A stretch of DNA of 64,000 bases from Hyphomicrobiales bacterium (GCA_900465675.1 UBJR01000009.1:372001-436000), one strand, 5' to 3'. Positions 1-8,581 are shown, numbered from the stretch's first letter. Notes: generated from the letters alone by a model not told the origin. Numbers and translations are program-made.

Positions 1-131
1 AGCGGCATGCCTGGAAAATGCCCCTCGAAGACGGGGCTCTTCGCGGGTACTACGGAACGCGCCTTGAGCACGCCCTTTTCAAGGTCGACCGTCTCGATGC
101 GGTCGATCATCTGGAAATATTCCAGTAGCAT
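1..131 (-). CDS. FabZ-type 3-hydroxyacyl-ACP dehydratase, N-terminal part (runs off the window)
   Basis: The minus-strand frame opens at an ATG at 131 and is still open at base 1, giving 43 residues. It begins MLLEYFQMIDRIE and ends with the GHFPGMP signature, in which the His is the catalytic residue of FabZ/FabA hot-dog dehydratases. A GGAGGA ribosome site lies about 5 bases upstream. It follows acpXL on the same strand, matching the rhizobial cluster that makes the very-long-chain hydroxy fatty acid of lipid A. The assignment to that cluster is from context and family knowledge. Only the N-terminus is visible, so the rest of the protein cannot be judged. Confidence 0.8.
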   Translation of the reverse strand, partial: MLLEYFQMIDRIETVDLEKGVLKARSVVPAKSPVFEGHFPGMP

Positions 132-244
132 CGGATCCTCCGGCCCGGCAGATCAGAAGCGCCGGTTACGCCTAGTTAGGAACAAAACCGCCCGGCCGCT
201 ACGGTTTGCAGAGGCAGGGCGGATAAAAAAGATGGCGGTGTCGC

Positions 245-523
245 TTAAGCCTTGGCGGCGCGCAGCTCGTCGATCTTTGCACAGAGGTTCTTGAGCACGA
301 AGTATTCTTCGGTCGTTACCTTGCCTTCGTTGACTTCCTGCGTCCACTTCTCGAGCGGGATCTTGATGCCGAATTCCTTGTCGATCGCAAAGACGATATC
401 GAGGAAGTCGAGGCTGTCGATACCGAGGTCGTCGATCGTATGGCTTTCCGGCGTGATCGTTTCGCGATCGATTTCGCTGGTTTCAGCAATGATGTCGGCA
501 ACTTTATCGAATGTAGCGGTCAC
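245..523 (-). CDS. acpXL: Special acyl carrier protein AcpXL for very-long-chain fatty acid of lipid A
   Basis: This is a 92-residue acyl carrier protein. The phosphopantetheine attachment motif GIDSLDFLD places the modified Ser at residue 37, inside an acidic helix-rich fold. The length and the C-terminal extension ([12 protein letters not shown]) are typical of rhizobial AcpXL rather than housekeeping AcpP, which is about 78 residues. AcpXL carries the C28 hydroxylated acyl chain that LpxXL transfers to lipid A. The start is GTG with AGAGG upstream; no better ATG is available. The next gene on the strand is the FabZ-like dehydratase 113 bp away, consistent with the known acpXL-fabZ order. 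Confidence 0.93.
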   Translation of the reverse strand: MTATFDKVADIIAETSEIDRETITPESHTIDDLGIDSLDFLDIVFAIDKEFGIKIPLEKWTQEVNEGKVTTEEYFVLKNLCAKIDELRAAKA

Positions 524-644
524 GCGCTTACCTCTTTGAATAACGGATTTATCCCCCTCATAGGCAAATCCATTTCAAAAGCCAATGCTTTCGAGCGCGC
601 TGCCCTCAAAATTGGGTGGGAACTGTTGCCGAAACAGCAATGCG

Positions 645-674
645 CAAAAGGCCCGGAAATATGATCTCCGGGCC
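645..674 (-). terminator. Rho-independent terminator of the L,D-transpeptidase gene
   Basis: A perfect 8-bp stem, GGCCCGGA (650-657) with TCCGGGCC (667-674), lies just past the minus-strand stop at 697. It is followed on the minus strand by CTTTTGC. Confidence 0.7.
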
Positions 675-696
675 GTATATGCGATTGGAAAGCCGG

Positions 697-1125
697 TCAG
701 CGGGTGATGACGACCCGGGTATTGGCAAGCCCCACCTGCTTTGCCATCGAGAAGAATTGCGCGGCATTGTTGGGATGAAGACGCACGCAGCCATGCGATG
801 CAGGCATTCCGAGCCGCTTGAGGTCATATGTGGCGTGAACCGCATATCCGCCGTTGAAGAACACGGCGTAGGGCATCGGCGCATTGTCATATTTGCGCGA
901 GCGGTGATTGAGCGACAGCCACTTGGCGCTCCACGAGCCCGTCGGCGTCACATAGCCGCGCCGTGCAGTCGATACCTTCCAGCGGTATTTGACGAAACCG
1001 TTCTCCGTCACCGTCATCGTCTGCGCGTCGAGACTGACCCGGGCGACGAGATTGGCCGCGCTGGCGGCAACCGGAGAAAACTGCAGCAACAGACAAGCGG
1101 CAGCCGCCGCCAGAAACGTCTTCAT
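697..1125 (-). CDS. Secreted L,D-transpeptidase (YkuD domain)
   Basis: This 142-residue protein has an N-terminal signal peptide (hydrophobic core about residues 4-20, ending VAASAA) followed directly by a YkuD domain. The catalytic signature HATYDLKRLGMPASHGCVRL is present, with His97 and the nucleophile Cys113. L,D-transpeptidases act in the periplasm, cross-linking peptidoglycan through meso-diaminopimelate or anchoring outer-membrane proteins to it. It is close to the minimum size: no LysM or peptidoglycan-binding module is present. The ATG at 1125 is preceded by AGAGGGA. It appears monocistronic, with its own terminator downstream. The exact substrate cannot be told from the sequence. 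Confidence 0.88.
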   Translation of the reverse strand: MKTFLAAAAACLLLQFSPVAASAANLVARVSLDAQTMTVTENGFVKYRWKVSTARRGYVTPTGSWSAKWLSLNHRSRKYDNAPMPYAVFFNGGYAVHATYDLKRLGMPASHGCVRLHPNNAAQFFSMAKQVGLANTRVVITR

Positions 1126-1271
1126 GACTATCCCTCTTCACCGGAACGTTTGTCCGGCATCACGAAGAGCAGTCTACGAATAGACTGATTATTTTGCTTT
1201 AAAGCGCTTGGTAATCAGAAAGATAACGGAAGGCGGAAAGATCTTTACTTTGTCTATTGCCAGCAATGCTG

Positions 1272-2252
1272 TCAAAGCAGGAAAAGGAACGCCACGAAGA
1301 CGGAAATCGAGAGAATCATGCAGGCGCCGTTGAAGACGAGAACGCCGTCTTCGACATCCTTGACTGTCGCTGTGTCGCGTCCGGCGCCGTTGATCATCGG
1401 TTCGCTGACGACGATACCGGAATAAACGCGCGGACCGGCCAGCTGAACGTCGAGCGCGCCCGCCATTGCTGCCTCCGGACGGCCGGAATTCGGCGAACGG
1501 TGCAACCCGCCGTCACGGATCGCCACCTGAACCGCCTCGCGGCAGGCGCGCGCGCCACGGCGCAGCCAGGCGCCCGCAGCGATGAGCAGGATCGAGAGCC
1601 TTGCCGCCGGCCAGTTGGCGATATCGTCAAGACGGGCCGACGCCCAGCCGAAGTCGATATAGCGATCCGACTTGTGGCCGATCATCGAGTCGGCCGTATT
1701 GAGCATCTTGTAGATGAGGAGGCCCGGGAGACCGAGCACCGCATACCAGAGTGCCGGTGCGACCACGCCATCGGAAAAGTTTTCCGCCAGGCTCTCGATC
1801 GCCGCGCGACAGATGCCGGGCTCGTCGAGAGTTTCGGGATCACGGCCGACGATGCGCGAGACCGCTCTGCGCCCACCGGCAATTCCTTCCGCCCGAAGCG
1901 CGTCCGCGACATCGGAAACGTGATCCGCCAGGCTCTTCTGCGCCATGAAGATGGCAACGCAGACGACTTCGAGGACGATGCCGATCATCCCGAACAGCTC
2001 GAAGAACCAGTGCAGGAGCAGCCCGGCAACGGCGCTGCCGAACAGCAGGGCGGCAATCGACGCCGTTCCGTTCAGACGCCGCTCGGGCCGGGTCAGCGTC
2101 TCGCTGTTATAGGTGCGGTCGAAATAGGAGATCGCCTTGCCGAACAAGACGACCGGATGCGGAACGCGCGACCAGAGCCAATCGGGGTCGCCGGCGATCC
2201 GGTCGAGAAGCAGGGCCAGCAGAAGAACCAGAAGATGTTCGTCGATCGTCAT
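1272..2252 (-). CDS. cobD: Adenosylcobinamide-phosphate synthase (CobD/CbiB)
   Basis: This 326-residue polytopic inner-membrane protein of the CbiB/CobD family attaches aminopropanol (phosphate) to adenosylcobyric acid, giving adenosylcobinamide (phosphate). Supporting signs are the N-terminal LLLALLLDRIAGDPDWLW and PHPVVLFGKAI motifs and several hydrophobic segments, including a C-terminal membrane anchor. Its ATG overlaps the stop of cobC by the ATGA tetranucleotide (2249-2252), so it is translationally coupled as the last gene of cobABCD. The name follows the Pseudomonas denitrificans scheme; in Salmonella nomenclature this is CbiB. No obvious strong terminator is seen after the stop. Confidence 0.93.
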   Translation of the reverse strand: MTIDEHLLVLLLALLLDRIAGDPDWLWSRVPHPVVLFGKAISYFDRTYNSETLTRPERRLNGTASIAALLFGSAVAGLLLHWFFELFGMIGIVLEVVCVAIFMAQKSLADHVSDVADALRAEGIAGGRRAVSRIVGRDPETLDEPGICRAAIESLAENFSDGVVAPALWYAVLGLPGLLIYKMLNTADSMIGHKSDRYIDFGWASARLDDIANWPAARLSILLIAAGAWLRRGARACREAVQVAIRDGGLHRSPNSGRPEAAMAGALDVQLAGPRVYSGIVVSEPMINGAGRDTATVKDVEDGVLVFNGACMILSISVFVAFLFLL

Positions 2253-3250
2253 GCGTCAAAACTCTCAAGCGCGGCTGCAAGTCTTTGGTCAGCCAGACTG
2301 TCCGGCCCAAGTCCGAAGCGCAGCCAACTGGGCGCGTAGTCGAACCTGCGGACCAGAATGTGATGCCGGCAGAGATGCGTATAGAGGGCTGCCGCACGTT
2401 TGTCTTCGACCAGCATGAACAAGGCTGCGTTACCGGCAATCGTCAGACCGGCACCCTGAAGAACGGCGTTCAGCGCCGCACTGCGCTCGGCGATCCCGGC
2501 AGCAATAGGCGCCGGATCGGCGCGCAGCAGCGATGCGGCCAACGAGAGCGCCGGGCCGGAAACCGCCCAGGGACCAAGCCAATCCTCGAAGCAGGCCCGA
2601 ATATCGTCGCGCGCGATCACGAAGCCGAGGCGCAGGCCCGCCAGCCCGAAGAATTTTCCGAAGGAACGGAAGATGATGAGGTTCGAAAGCCCGTCCGCCA
2701 GCGGCACCAGGCTCGCTTCAGGATCAGCATCGCCGAAGGCCTCATCAACCACAAGATACCCGCCCCTCGCCTTCAGCACATCATGAACGGCAATCAGCCG
2801 GTCACGATCATGCAGCCTGGCGTCCGGATTGTTCGGATTGACGGCGACGACCAGTCGATGCCCCTCGCCGATCCCACCAAGCCCGGCGATCTGGTCGACC
2901 CGGCACCCGGCATTAGCGAAGGCTTTCTCGTATTCGCCGTAGGTCGGCGAAACGATCGCCACGCGGCTCTCGCGCTCGAGCAGCCGTGGCAGGAGCTGGA
3001 TGACGGATTGGGTGCCAGGAACCGGCAGTGGAGAAAGCAGTCCGCTGCGATAATAGTCCCGCGCCGCTTCCACGGCCGATTGCACCAGATGCCTGTCAGG
3101 CAGCCGATGCCAGACAGCAGGCGGGATCACCGGAAGCGAAACCGGACAAGGATTGATGCCCGTCGACAGATCCAGCCAGTCCTCCGGCCGCCCGCCGAAT
3201 TCGGCGGCCGCGGCGGTGATGCCGCCGCCATGCACGATCGGACCGCTCAT
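2249..3250 (-). CDS. cobC: Threonine-phosphate decarboxylase (CobC)
   Basis: This is a 333-residue fold-type I PLP enzyme. NPNNPD is at about 138-143, a conserved Asp/Glu pair (VVDEAF) near 168-172, and the Schiff-base lysine is Lys199 in FRSFGKFFGLAGLRLG. The length and the N-terminus (MSGPIVHGGG...LDLSTGINP) match CobC, the P. denitrificans counterpart of Salmonella CobD. That enzyme makes aminopropanol phosphate from threonine phosphate for the nucleotide loop. It overlaps cobB upstream and cobD downstream by ATGA, so the three are co-translated. The neighbouring cobD protein uses the product of this enzyme. Confidence 0.92.
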   Translation of the reverse strand: MSGPIVHGGGITAAAAEFGGRPEDWLDLSTGINPCPVSLPVIPPAVWHRLPDRHLVQSAVEAARDYYRSGLLSPLPVPGTQSVIQLLPRLLERESRVAIVSPTYGEYEKAFANAGCRVDQIAGLGGIGEGHRLVVAVNPNNPDARLHDRDRLIAVHDVLKARGGYLVVDEAFGDADPEASLVPLADGLSNLIIFRSFGKFFGLAGLRLGFVIARDDIRACFEDWLGPWAVSGPALSLAASLLRADPAPIAAGIAERSAALNAVLQGAGLTIAGNAALFMLVEDKRAAALYTHLCRHHILVRRFDYAPSWLRFGLGPDSLADQRLAAALESFDA

Positions 3251-4554
3251 GCCGGCTCCCCGGCAAGATCGATCATGTGCATATAGGAGCCTGCGACCTG
3301 GCCACGGCGAAGCCCGGCCTGGCCAAGATCTGCGCCAAGCGCATCTGTGACATCGAAAAGCCGCTCGCCCTCGCCCTCCGAAACCACATTCGAATAGTGA
3401 AACTCATGCCCCGTCATCGGCTGCTCGAAGAAAGCCTCGCCGATGGGACGGACGCGCCGGTAGCCGAGATGGCGGCCGCGCTGCTCGTAGCTCGTCACCA
3501 GCGGCAGCAATCCGAGCATCTCGTGGCGGATGCCTTCGGCATCGATCAGCCCTTCACCGAGCGTCATGTAGCCCCCGCATTCGCCATAAATCCGCGTACC
3601 CCGCGCGGCCGCATCGGTCATGCCGCTCTTGAAGTTCGAGGCCGCCGCAATGGCACCGGCATTGAGCTCGGGATAGCCGCCCGGCAGATAGATCGCATCG
3701 GCATCATCGGCGGGTGCCTCATCGGCGAGCGGCGAGAAGAATGAAATCTCCGCGCCGCGGCGGCGCCAGCCGAGCAGCATGTGTTCGTAGCAAAAGGCAA
3801 AGGCGATATCGCGGGCGACGGCGATCTTGCGTCCCAACGGCGGCAGACGTCGAATGTTGGCGGTCGAGGCGACGTTCAGCCCCTGACGGGCGATCCGCAG
3901 CAGGAACTCGAAATTGCACTCATCCGAGACGGCTTCGGCCGCATGATCGATAAAGGCTTCCAGACTTGCATGCTCACCTGCCTGCACCAGCCCCAGATGC
4001 CGCTCAGGCAATGCCAGCGTCTTGTCGCTGCGAATGACGGCGACCACAGGCATGCGAATGGCATCCAGCGCCTGACGCAACATCATCTCATGCCGCTCGC
4101 TGCCGACCTTATTGAGAATGACACCGGCAATGCGGACATCCGCGCGGAAACTCGCAAAACCGCTGACCAGAGGCGCAACCGACTGCGACATGCGCGAGGC
4201 ATCGACAACCAGGATAACGGAGAGCCCGAGCATGGCCGCCAGATCGGCAGCCGTTCCCTTCCCGTCAGCCGCGCCATCGAACAGCCCCATCATCGCTTCG
4301 ATGATCAGGGTGCGGTCGCCCTGCCGGTGGATCGCGGCATTGGCCGAAATCAGCTCGCGGCGCATCGCCCAAGGGTCGAAATTGAGGCACGGCGTCCCGC
4401 TGGCCGCCGCATGAAAGGCCGGATCGATATAATCAGGGCCCGCCTTGCCGGGCGCCACCGCCACGCCGCGGTTTCTTAAGGCGCGTAAGAGGCCGAGCGT
4501 TATCGTTGTTTTGCCCGAACCGGAGGACGGGGCCGCAATGAGAAGGCCGCTCAT
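3247..4554 (-). CDS. cobB: Cobyrinic acid a,c-diamide synthase (CobB)
   Basis: This 435-residue protein is an ATP-dependent glutamine amidotransferase that amidates the a and c side chains of (hydrogeno)byrinic acid. The N-terminal P-loop domain has SSGSGKTT at 10-17 and a DAS.. Walker B-like stretch near 118. The C-terminal class I-like (CobB/CobQ-type) amidotransferase domain has YGECGGYM with the nucleophile Cys326. The start at 4554 was chosen because it gives the canonical MSGLLIAAPSSGSGKTT N-terminus and an ATGA overlap with the cobA stop at 4551. A longer open frame to 4623 would only read through the end of cobA. Confidence 0.94.
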   Translation of the reverse strand: MSGLLIAAPSSGSGKTTITLGLLRALRNRGVAVAPGKAGPDYIDPAFHAAASGTPCLNFDPWAMRRELISANAAIHRQGDRTLIIEAMMGLFDGAADGKGTAADLAAMLGLSVILVVDASRMSQSVAPLVSGFASFRADVRIAGVILNKVGSERHEMMLRQALDAIRMPVVAVIRSDKTLALPERHLGLVQAGEHASLEAFIDHAAEAVSDECNFEFLLRIARQGLNVASTANIRRLPPLGRKIAVARDIAFAFCYEHMLLGWRRRGAEISFFSPLADEAPADDADAIYLPGGYPELNAGAIAAASNFKSGMTDAAARGTRIYGECGGYMTLGEGLIDAEGIRHEMLGLLPLVTSYEQRGRHLGYRRVRPIGEAFFEQPMTGHEFHYSNVVSEGEGERLFDVTDALGADLGQAGLRRGQVAGSYMHMIDLAGEPA

Positions 4555-5390
4555 GCCGTCTCCTTTCCGCCTTGCCTGAACGGATCGGGCTGCAGGCGGC
4601 GTCCAGCCAACGCGCCGAGCCAATCGAGCGAAGACCGCAGCCGCACCACTTCACCGACAACCACGATCGCCGGCGGCTCCAGCCCAGAGGCTTCGACCGC
4701 TGCGACAGCTTCACCGAGCGTCGTTTCCAGCACCTGCTGGCCGCTGGTGGCTGCATTGCAGACGAAGGCCACCGGCTCGTCGGCGCGGCGCCCGGCCGCG
4801 ATCAGGGACGCGCTGATCTGCGCGATATGCTTCATCGCCATATACATGACGATCACAGGCGAGCCGCGGCCGATCGCACCCCAGTTGATCGCGTCAGGAA
4901 CGATGCCCGAAGAATCATGTCCCGTCAGGAATGTGACCGCGTGATTGATATCCCGATGGGTGACCGGGATGCCGGCATAGGCAAGCCCGCCGATCCCAGC
5001 GGTAATGCCGGGTACGATGCGGAACGGGACGTCGTGCTCGACCAGCGTCAGCGCCTCTTCGCCGCCGCGTCCGAAGACGAAGGGATCGCCGCCTTTCAGC
5101 CGTAGAACCCGCTTGCCCGAACGCGCCAGCTCGACTAGACGCAGCGAGATATCACGCTGCTTGGCCGACGGCTTGCCGCCGCGCTTTCCGGCATATTCGA
5201 GGGCGGCATCCGGCCGGGCCAGCTTCAGACATTCCTCGTTGACCAGCGCGTCGTGAACGACGACGTCGGCCTCCGAAAGCCCCTTCGCGGCAAGCAGCGT
5301 CAACAGCCCGGGATCACCGGGACCGGCGCCGACGAGCCAGACGGTTCCCGGCTCCAATACCGGCAAATGGGCGAATGCATTCTCGATCAT
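4551..5390 (-). CDS. cobA: Uroporphyrinogen-III C-methyltransferase (CobA)
   Basis: This 279-residue SAM-dependent tetrapyrrole methylase methylates uroporphyrinogen III at C2 and C7 to precorrin-2, the entry step from the heme pathway to B12 and siroheme. Family motifs are GAGPGDPGLLT at 21-31, LKGGDPFVFGRGGEE at 98-112, and VPGITAGIGGLAYAGIPVTHRD near 125-145. It is a stand-alone methylase without the CysG dehydrogenase half. It is the first gene of the ATGA-coupled cobABCD group. The SD before the ATG is weak, and I found no B12 box in the 186 bp upstream. Confidence 0.94.
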   Translation of the reverse strand: MIENAFAHLPVLEPGTVWLVGAGPGDPGLLTLLAAKGLSEADVVVHDALVNEECLKLARPDAALEYAGKRGGKPSAKQRDISLRLVELARSGKRVLRLKGGDPFVFGRGGEEALTLVEHDVPFRIVPGITAGIGGLAYAGIPVTHRDINHAVTFLTGHDSSGIVPDAINWGAIGRGSPVIVMYMAMKHIAQISASLIAAGRRADEPVAFVCNAATSGQQVLETTLGEAVAAVEASGLEPPAIVVVGEVVRLRSSLDWLGALAGRRLQPDPFRQGGKETA

Positions 5391-5537
5391 AAGGGTGGTC
5401 TATGCCCGCCGCTTGGCGAGGTCAACGGCGGCGAAACGCCGGCAATTACCGATTGCCGTTTCACCGCCGACTCAATTTGAGAGCAACCGGACTCGAAATC
5501 TGAGGAAACAGCCGGATCGAATTGATAGGACTCGGCA

Positions 5538-5565
5538 AAGTCGAACCGGGCGGAAACCGCCCGGT
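5538..5565 (-). terminator. Terminator after the nucleoside hydrolase gene
   Basis: A perfect 9-bp stem ACCGGGCGG-AAA-CCGCCCGGT (5545-5565) lies 12 bases past the stop at 5577. On the minus strand it is followed by TTCGACTTTG, a poor T run, so termination may be leaky and leave some read-through into cobABCD. Confidence 0.55.
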
Positions 5566-5576
5566 CGTTGGCTGTA

Positions 5577-6527
5577 TCAGGCTCGCAGAAGCGTATCCCG
5601 GATCAGATCGACGACCTTTTCCGACTGGATGCCGGTGCAGACGATCTGGCTCGGCAGATTGTCCCAGTCGCCCGGCGGGAAGCGGCGCCCATCCGGCTTG
5701 ACAATCGTCTGGCCGTCGGCAATGCCGCCGCAGACGACGCGCACCGCGCCCGTCACCGTCGTGAACAGCTCCGGCGCTACGACATAAACCGCGGCGCAGC
5801 TGTCATGCACCATCATGCCGTCTTCGACCGCATGCTTGTAGAAATCGATATAGAACTGCGAGAGGTCGTTCAGCAGCTTCACCGCCGCATCGCCCTTATC
5901 GGCGGCGGCCTTCAGATAGCTGCGGCTCATCGTCGTGATCGCCGTGACGTCGAGGCCGATGACCGCGACCTTCCACGGCGCCGTCATGACCACATCGGCG
6001 GCTTCCGGATCGCCATGGATATTGGCTTCGGCGACCGGCGAGACGTTGCCCGGCACATAGAAATTGCCGCCCATTATAACGACCTGCTTCACCAGCTTGG
6101 CGATCTCAGGATCTTCTTTCAGCGCCAGCGCTAGATTGGTCATACGGCCGACGGCAACCAGCGTCACCTCGCCCGGATTGGCCCGCACCGTCTCGATAAT
6201 GAAGCGATGCGCCGGACGCGGATCGGTGGGAAGATCGATCGTCGCGGGCACGCCGATATTGCCGAGACCGTCATCGCCATGCACGAAGGTCGGCCAGCCG
6301 ATTTCCTTGCGCGAGGGATCGAACGTAACGTTCGCGCCCTTGGCAACGGGTGCGGCGATGTTCCATTCGCGCTTCAGGAACAATGCGTTGCGGGTCGTCG
6401 TCTCGATCGAGGCATTGCCGAAGATCGTGGTGATGCCGATCAGATCGATGTCGGGGTGACGGTGCAGGAAGAGGAGCGCCATCGCATCATCGACGCCGGG
6501 GTCCGTGTCATAAATGACCTTGTGCAT
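5577..6527 (-). CDS. Nucleoside hydrolase (inosine-uridine preferring family)
   Basis: This 316-residue enzyme belongs to the calcium-dependent nucleoside N-ribohydrolase family, which splits nucleosides into base and ribose. The N-terminal DTDPGVDDAMAL cluster (Asp8, Asp13, Asp14 region) forms the metal site. VVIMGGNFYVPGNVSPVAEANIHGDPEAA is the family core, and a later MVHDSCAA carries the conserved His-Asp pair. GAAGGA precedes the ATG at 6527. It sits between cobE and cobA on the same strand. A role in supplying a base or ribose for the B12 lower ligand is conceivable but is only a positional inference; the substrate is unknown. Confidence 0.88.
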   Translation of the reverse strand: MHKVIYDTDPGVDDAMALLFLHRHPDIDLIGITTIFGNASIETTTRNALFLKREWNIAAPVAKGANVTFDPSRKEIGWPTFVHGDDGLGNIGVPATIDLPTDPRPAHRFIIETVRANPGEVTLVAVGRMTNLALALKEDPEIAKLVKQVVIMGGNFYVPGNVSPVAEANIHGDPEAADVVMTAPWKVAVIGLDVTAITTMSRSYLKAAADKGDAAVKLLNDLSQFYIDFYKHAVEDGMMVHDSCAAVYVVAPELFTTVTGAVRVVCGGIADGQTIVKPDGRRFPPGDWDNLPSQIVCTGIQSEKVVDLIRDTLLRA

Positions 6528-6597
6528 GAAATATCCTTCTCATTCTCGCCGCAGAAATCCGGGGATCCCCGCGAGGTGGCCGACACCATAGCGCCGC

Positions 6598-7017
6598 CTA
6601 TTCTTTCTGCAACAGGACGCGCGCGATGGCGGCCGTGGCATGAGCAGATTTGATCTTCGGCACCAACAACTCCGCCGCTCCTCCCGCAGCAGCCAGCGCC
6701 GCCGACTCGGCAACGCCGTGGCAACCGACAAGGGCAAAGACGGCGGCCGAAGGGTTCTTGAGACGCGGCGTCTCCTGCTCCAGGCGCGCGGCAGCAAAGA
6801 AGACCGGCGTGATTTGAAATTCCTGCGACAGCGTCAGGATTGCAGGCTCCCCCGAACGGCTGCCGATCGAGGCAATGGCCGCAAGCTCGCCCGGTCCGAT
6901 CCCGGCAAGCTCCATGGCTCGCTTCGCCAGTGTCCGCACTTCCTCCACCGGCGTTCCCCGCTCGCAGCCAAGGCCAAGCACGTATGATTTCGATCTGTCG
7001 GCGGCGAAGGACGGCAT
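6598..7017 (-). CDS. cobE: Cobalamin biosynthesis protein CobE
   Basis: This 139-residue protein resembles CobE and the C-terminal domain of CbiG. It opens with YVLGLGCERGTPVEEVRTLA, and then has LAAIASIGSRSGEPAILTLSQEF and [19 protein letters not shown]. CobE belongs to the aerobic B12 pathway; its precise enzymatic role is less firmly defined than those of its neighbours. The start at 7017 (MPSFAADRSKSY) was chosen over an in-frame ATG at 7110 because the family homology begins right there. A longer N-terminus would be low-complexity and would approach the divergent permease gene. It is 70 bp upstream of the nucleoside hydrolase. Confidence 0.87.
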   Translation of the reverse strand: MPSFAADRSKSYVLGLGCERGTPVEEVRTLAKRAMELAGIGPGELAAIASIGSRSGEPAILTLSQEFQITPVFFAAARLEQETPRLKNPSAAVFALVGCHGVAESAALAAAGGAAELLVPKIKSAHATAAIARVLLQKE

Positions 7018-7082
7018 TGCATGAACCTGAAAGGGCAGACTGTGTCTCCGCAGCCATTGCAGGCGAGTGCGGGAAATGCAAC

Positions 7083-7907
7083 ATGGCGCCGCTTTCTCCC
7101 GCCTGCCCACAGAGTCCCGCCGTGTCCGATATTGCCCCTCATCTCCTCGCCCTTCTCTGCCTCGCCGCCTTCTGCGCAGGCTTCGTCGATTCGATCGCCG
7201 GTGGCGGCGGGCTGATCACCGTTCCCGCCATGCTGATATCAGGCATTCCGCCGCTGCAGACGCTGGGGACCAACAAGGTGCAGTCGATGTTCGGCGCCGC
7301 CTCCGCGACACTCGCCTATTCCCGCAAGGGCCATGTGAACCTTCGCGAACAGCTGCCGATGGCGATGATGGCCGTGATGGGCGGCGCGCTTGGCGCGGCG
7401 CTGGCAACCATCGTGCCCGGCGACGTGCTGCGCGCCCTGATGCCGGTTCTGCTGGTCGCGATCGCGCTCTACTTCGCCTTCAAGCCCAATCTCAATGACC
7501 TCGACACCCATCGCCGCATCACGCCCTTCGCCTTCGGCATGACCTTCGTGCCGCTGATCGGCTTTTACGATGGCGTCTTCGGCCCCGGCACCGGCTCTTT
7601 CTTCATGCTCTCCTTCGTCACCCTTGCCGGTTTCGGCATGCTGAAGGCGACGGCGCATACCAAGCTTCTGAACCTCGGCTCGAATATCGGCGCCCTCATC
7701 GTCTTCGCCTCCTTCGGCGCGACGCTCTGGACGATCGGGCTGATGATGGGTGTCTGCCAGTTCCTCGGCGCGCAGGTCGGCTCTCGCCTTGCCATGCGCA
7801 CCGGCGCCAAGCTCATCAAGCCGCTGCTGGTCGTCGTCTGCATCGCCTTCGCGATCAAGCTGATCGCCGACCCGGCCAATCCGCTGCGCGTCTGGCTGGG
7901 CGTCTAG
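7083..7907 (+). CDS. TSUP/TauE-SafE family sulfite exporter-like membrane protein (YfcA type)
   Basis: This is an inner-membrane protein of 274 residues with about eight hydrophobic segments. The YfcA-type N-terminal signature AGFVDSIAGGGGLITVPAML and the second repeat signature GFYDGVFGPGTGSFFMLSFV are both present. The family exports sulfur-containing or organic anions; the substrate here is unknown. Two starts are possible: ATG at 7083 (preceded by GGGAAA) or GTG at 7122, which would give 261 residues and a more usual N-terminus. Its TAG stop shares a CTAG with the convergent gene. It is divergent from cobE, with about 65 bp between the starts. Confidence 0.85.
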   Translation: MAPLSPACPQSPAVSDIAPHLLALLCLAAFCAGFVDSIAGGGGLITVPAMLISGIPPLQTLGTNKVQSMFGAASATLAYSRKGHVNLREQLPMAMMAVMGGALGAALATIVPGDVLRALMPVLLVAIALYFAFKPNLNDLDTHRRITPFAFGMTFVPLIGFYDGVFGPGTGSFFMLSFVTLAGFGMLKATAHTKLLNLGSNIGALIVFASFGATLWTIGLMMGVCQFLGAQVGSRLAMRTGAKLIKPLLVVVCIAFAIKLIADPANPLRVWLGV

Positions 7908-8581
7908 CCCGGCGCCTTACCGAATTTGATCGCATCGATCTTCGTCAGCTTCGTCTTCGCCGAAACACCGGGCGCATTGGCGAAATGCCAGGTGACATAT
8001 TGCTCCGCATAGGGATCGGTGGACGACATGCCATCGACGGGCAGCACCACATCCATGCCCTTCAGCGCCGCATAAGCAGCCGTATTGAGAACCGCCCCCT
8101 CCGAAGCCGTGCCGGTGATGATGACCGTCTTGATATGCCGGTCGGTGAGGATCTTTTCGAGATCGGTATTGATGAACTTGTTGGCGCCTGACTTCACGAT
8201 CGGATCGCCATCCTTGGGCGCGAGCACCGTTGCGATATCTTCAGGTGCCGCATTCGAGGTGATGCTGTAGACGACTGGCGTCCCGCTATCGCGCGCCTCC
8301 TTCATCAGCTTCGCCACATGCGGCAGTTCCGCAATGCAGCGCGGCTTGACCTTGGTGTTGCACGGCCCCTTGTCCGGGTTCTGCGCCCCATTGAAATCGA
8401 GCAGCAGCAGCGCCGTCGTCGACGGATCGACGGTCACCTCGCCGAGCTTCGGTGCTGGCGGAGCCTTGATCTTCTTCCACTCGTCGACAACGGTTGCCGC
8501 ATACGCGGAAGACCAGCCGAGCGCGGATGCCAGAAGCGCCAGTTGTGCCACCCGTGCCGCATATGCCGAAAGCGATGTCAT
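7904..8581 (-). CDS. Secreted isochorismatase-fold hydrolase lacking the catalytic Cys
   Basis: This 225-residue protein has a signal peptide (about residues 1-28, ending SSAYA) and an isochorismatase-like alpha/beta domain. LLLLDFNGAQ supplies the conserved Asp and SGANKF the conserved Lys. The nucleophile position reads ITGTASEGAVLNTA, so the usual Cys of the Asp-Lys-Cys triad is replaced by Ala. True isochorismatases also lack this Cys, but they are cytosolic, so the activity here is uncertain. GGAGG before the ATG at 8581 decides the start over the upstream ATG at 8596. It is convergent with the TSUP gene, sharing a CTAG stop. Confidence 0.8.
   Translation of the reverse strand: MTSLSAYAARVAQLALLASALGWSSAYAATVVDEWKKIKAPPAPKLGEVTVDPSTTALLLLDFNGAQNPDKGPCNTKVKPRCIAELPHVAKLMKEARDSGTPVVYSITSNAAPEDIATVLAPKDGDPIVKSGANKFINTDLEKILTDRHIKTVIITGTASEGAVLNTAAYAALKGMDVVLPVDGMSSTDPYAEQYVTWHFANAPGVSAKTKLTKIDAIKFGKAPG

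Noticed and set aside
1257..2339. 360-codon plus-strand open frame
   Set aside because: It is antisense to cobD and cobC, which have clear family motifs. The protein is Arg/Asp/Gly-rich without a domain, a usual high-GC shadow.
5391..5576. Possible second cobalamin riboswitch upstream of cobA
   Set aside because: No B12 box (AGCCAGGAGACCTGCCA-like) or GCCACTG core is present on the minus strand there.
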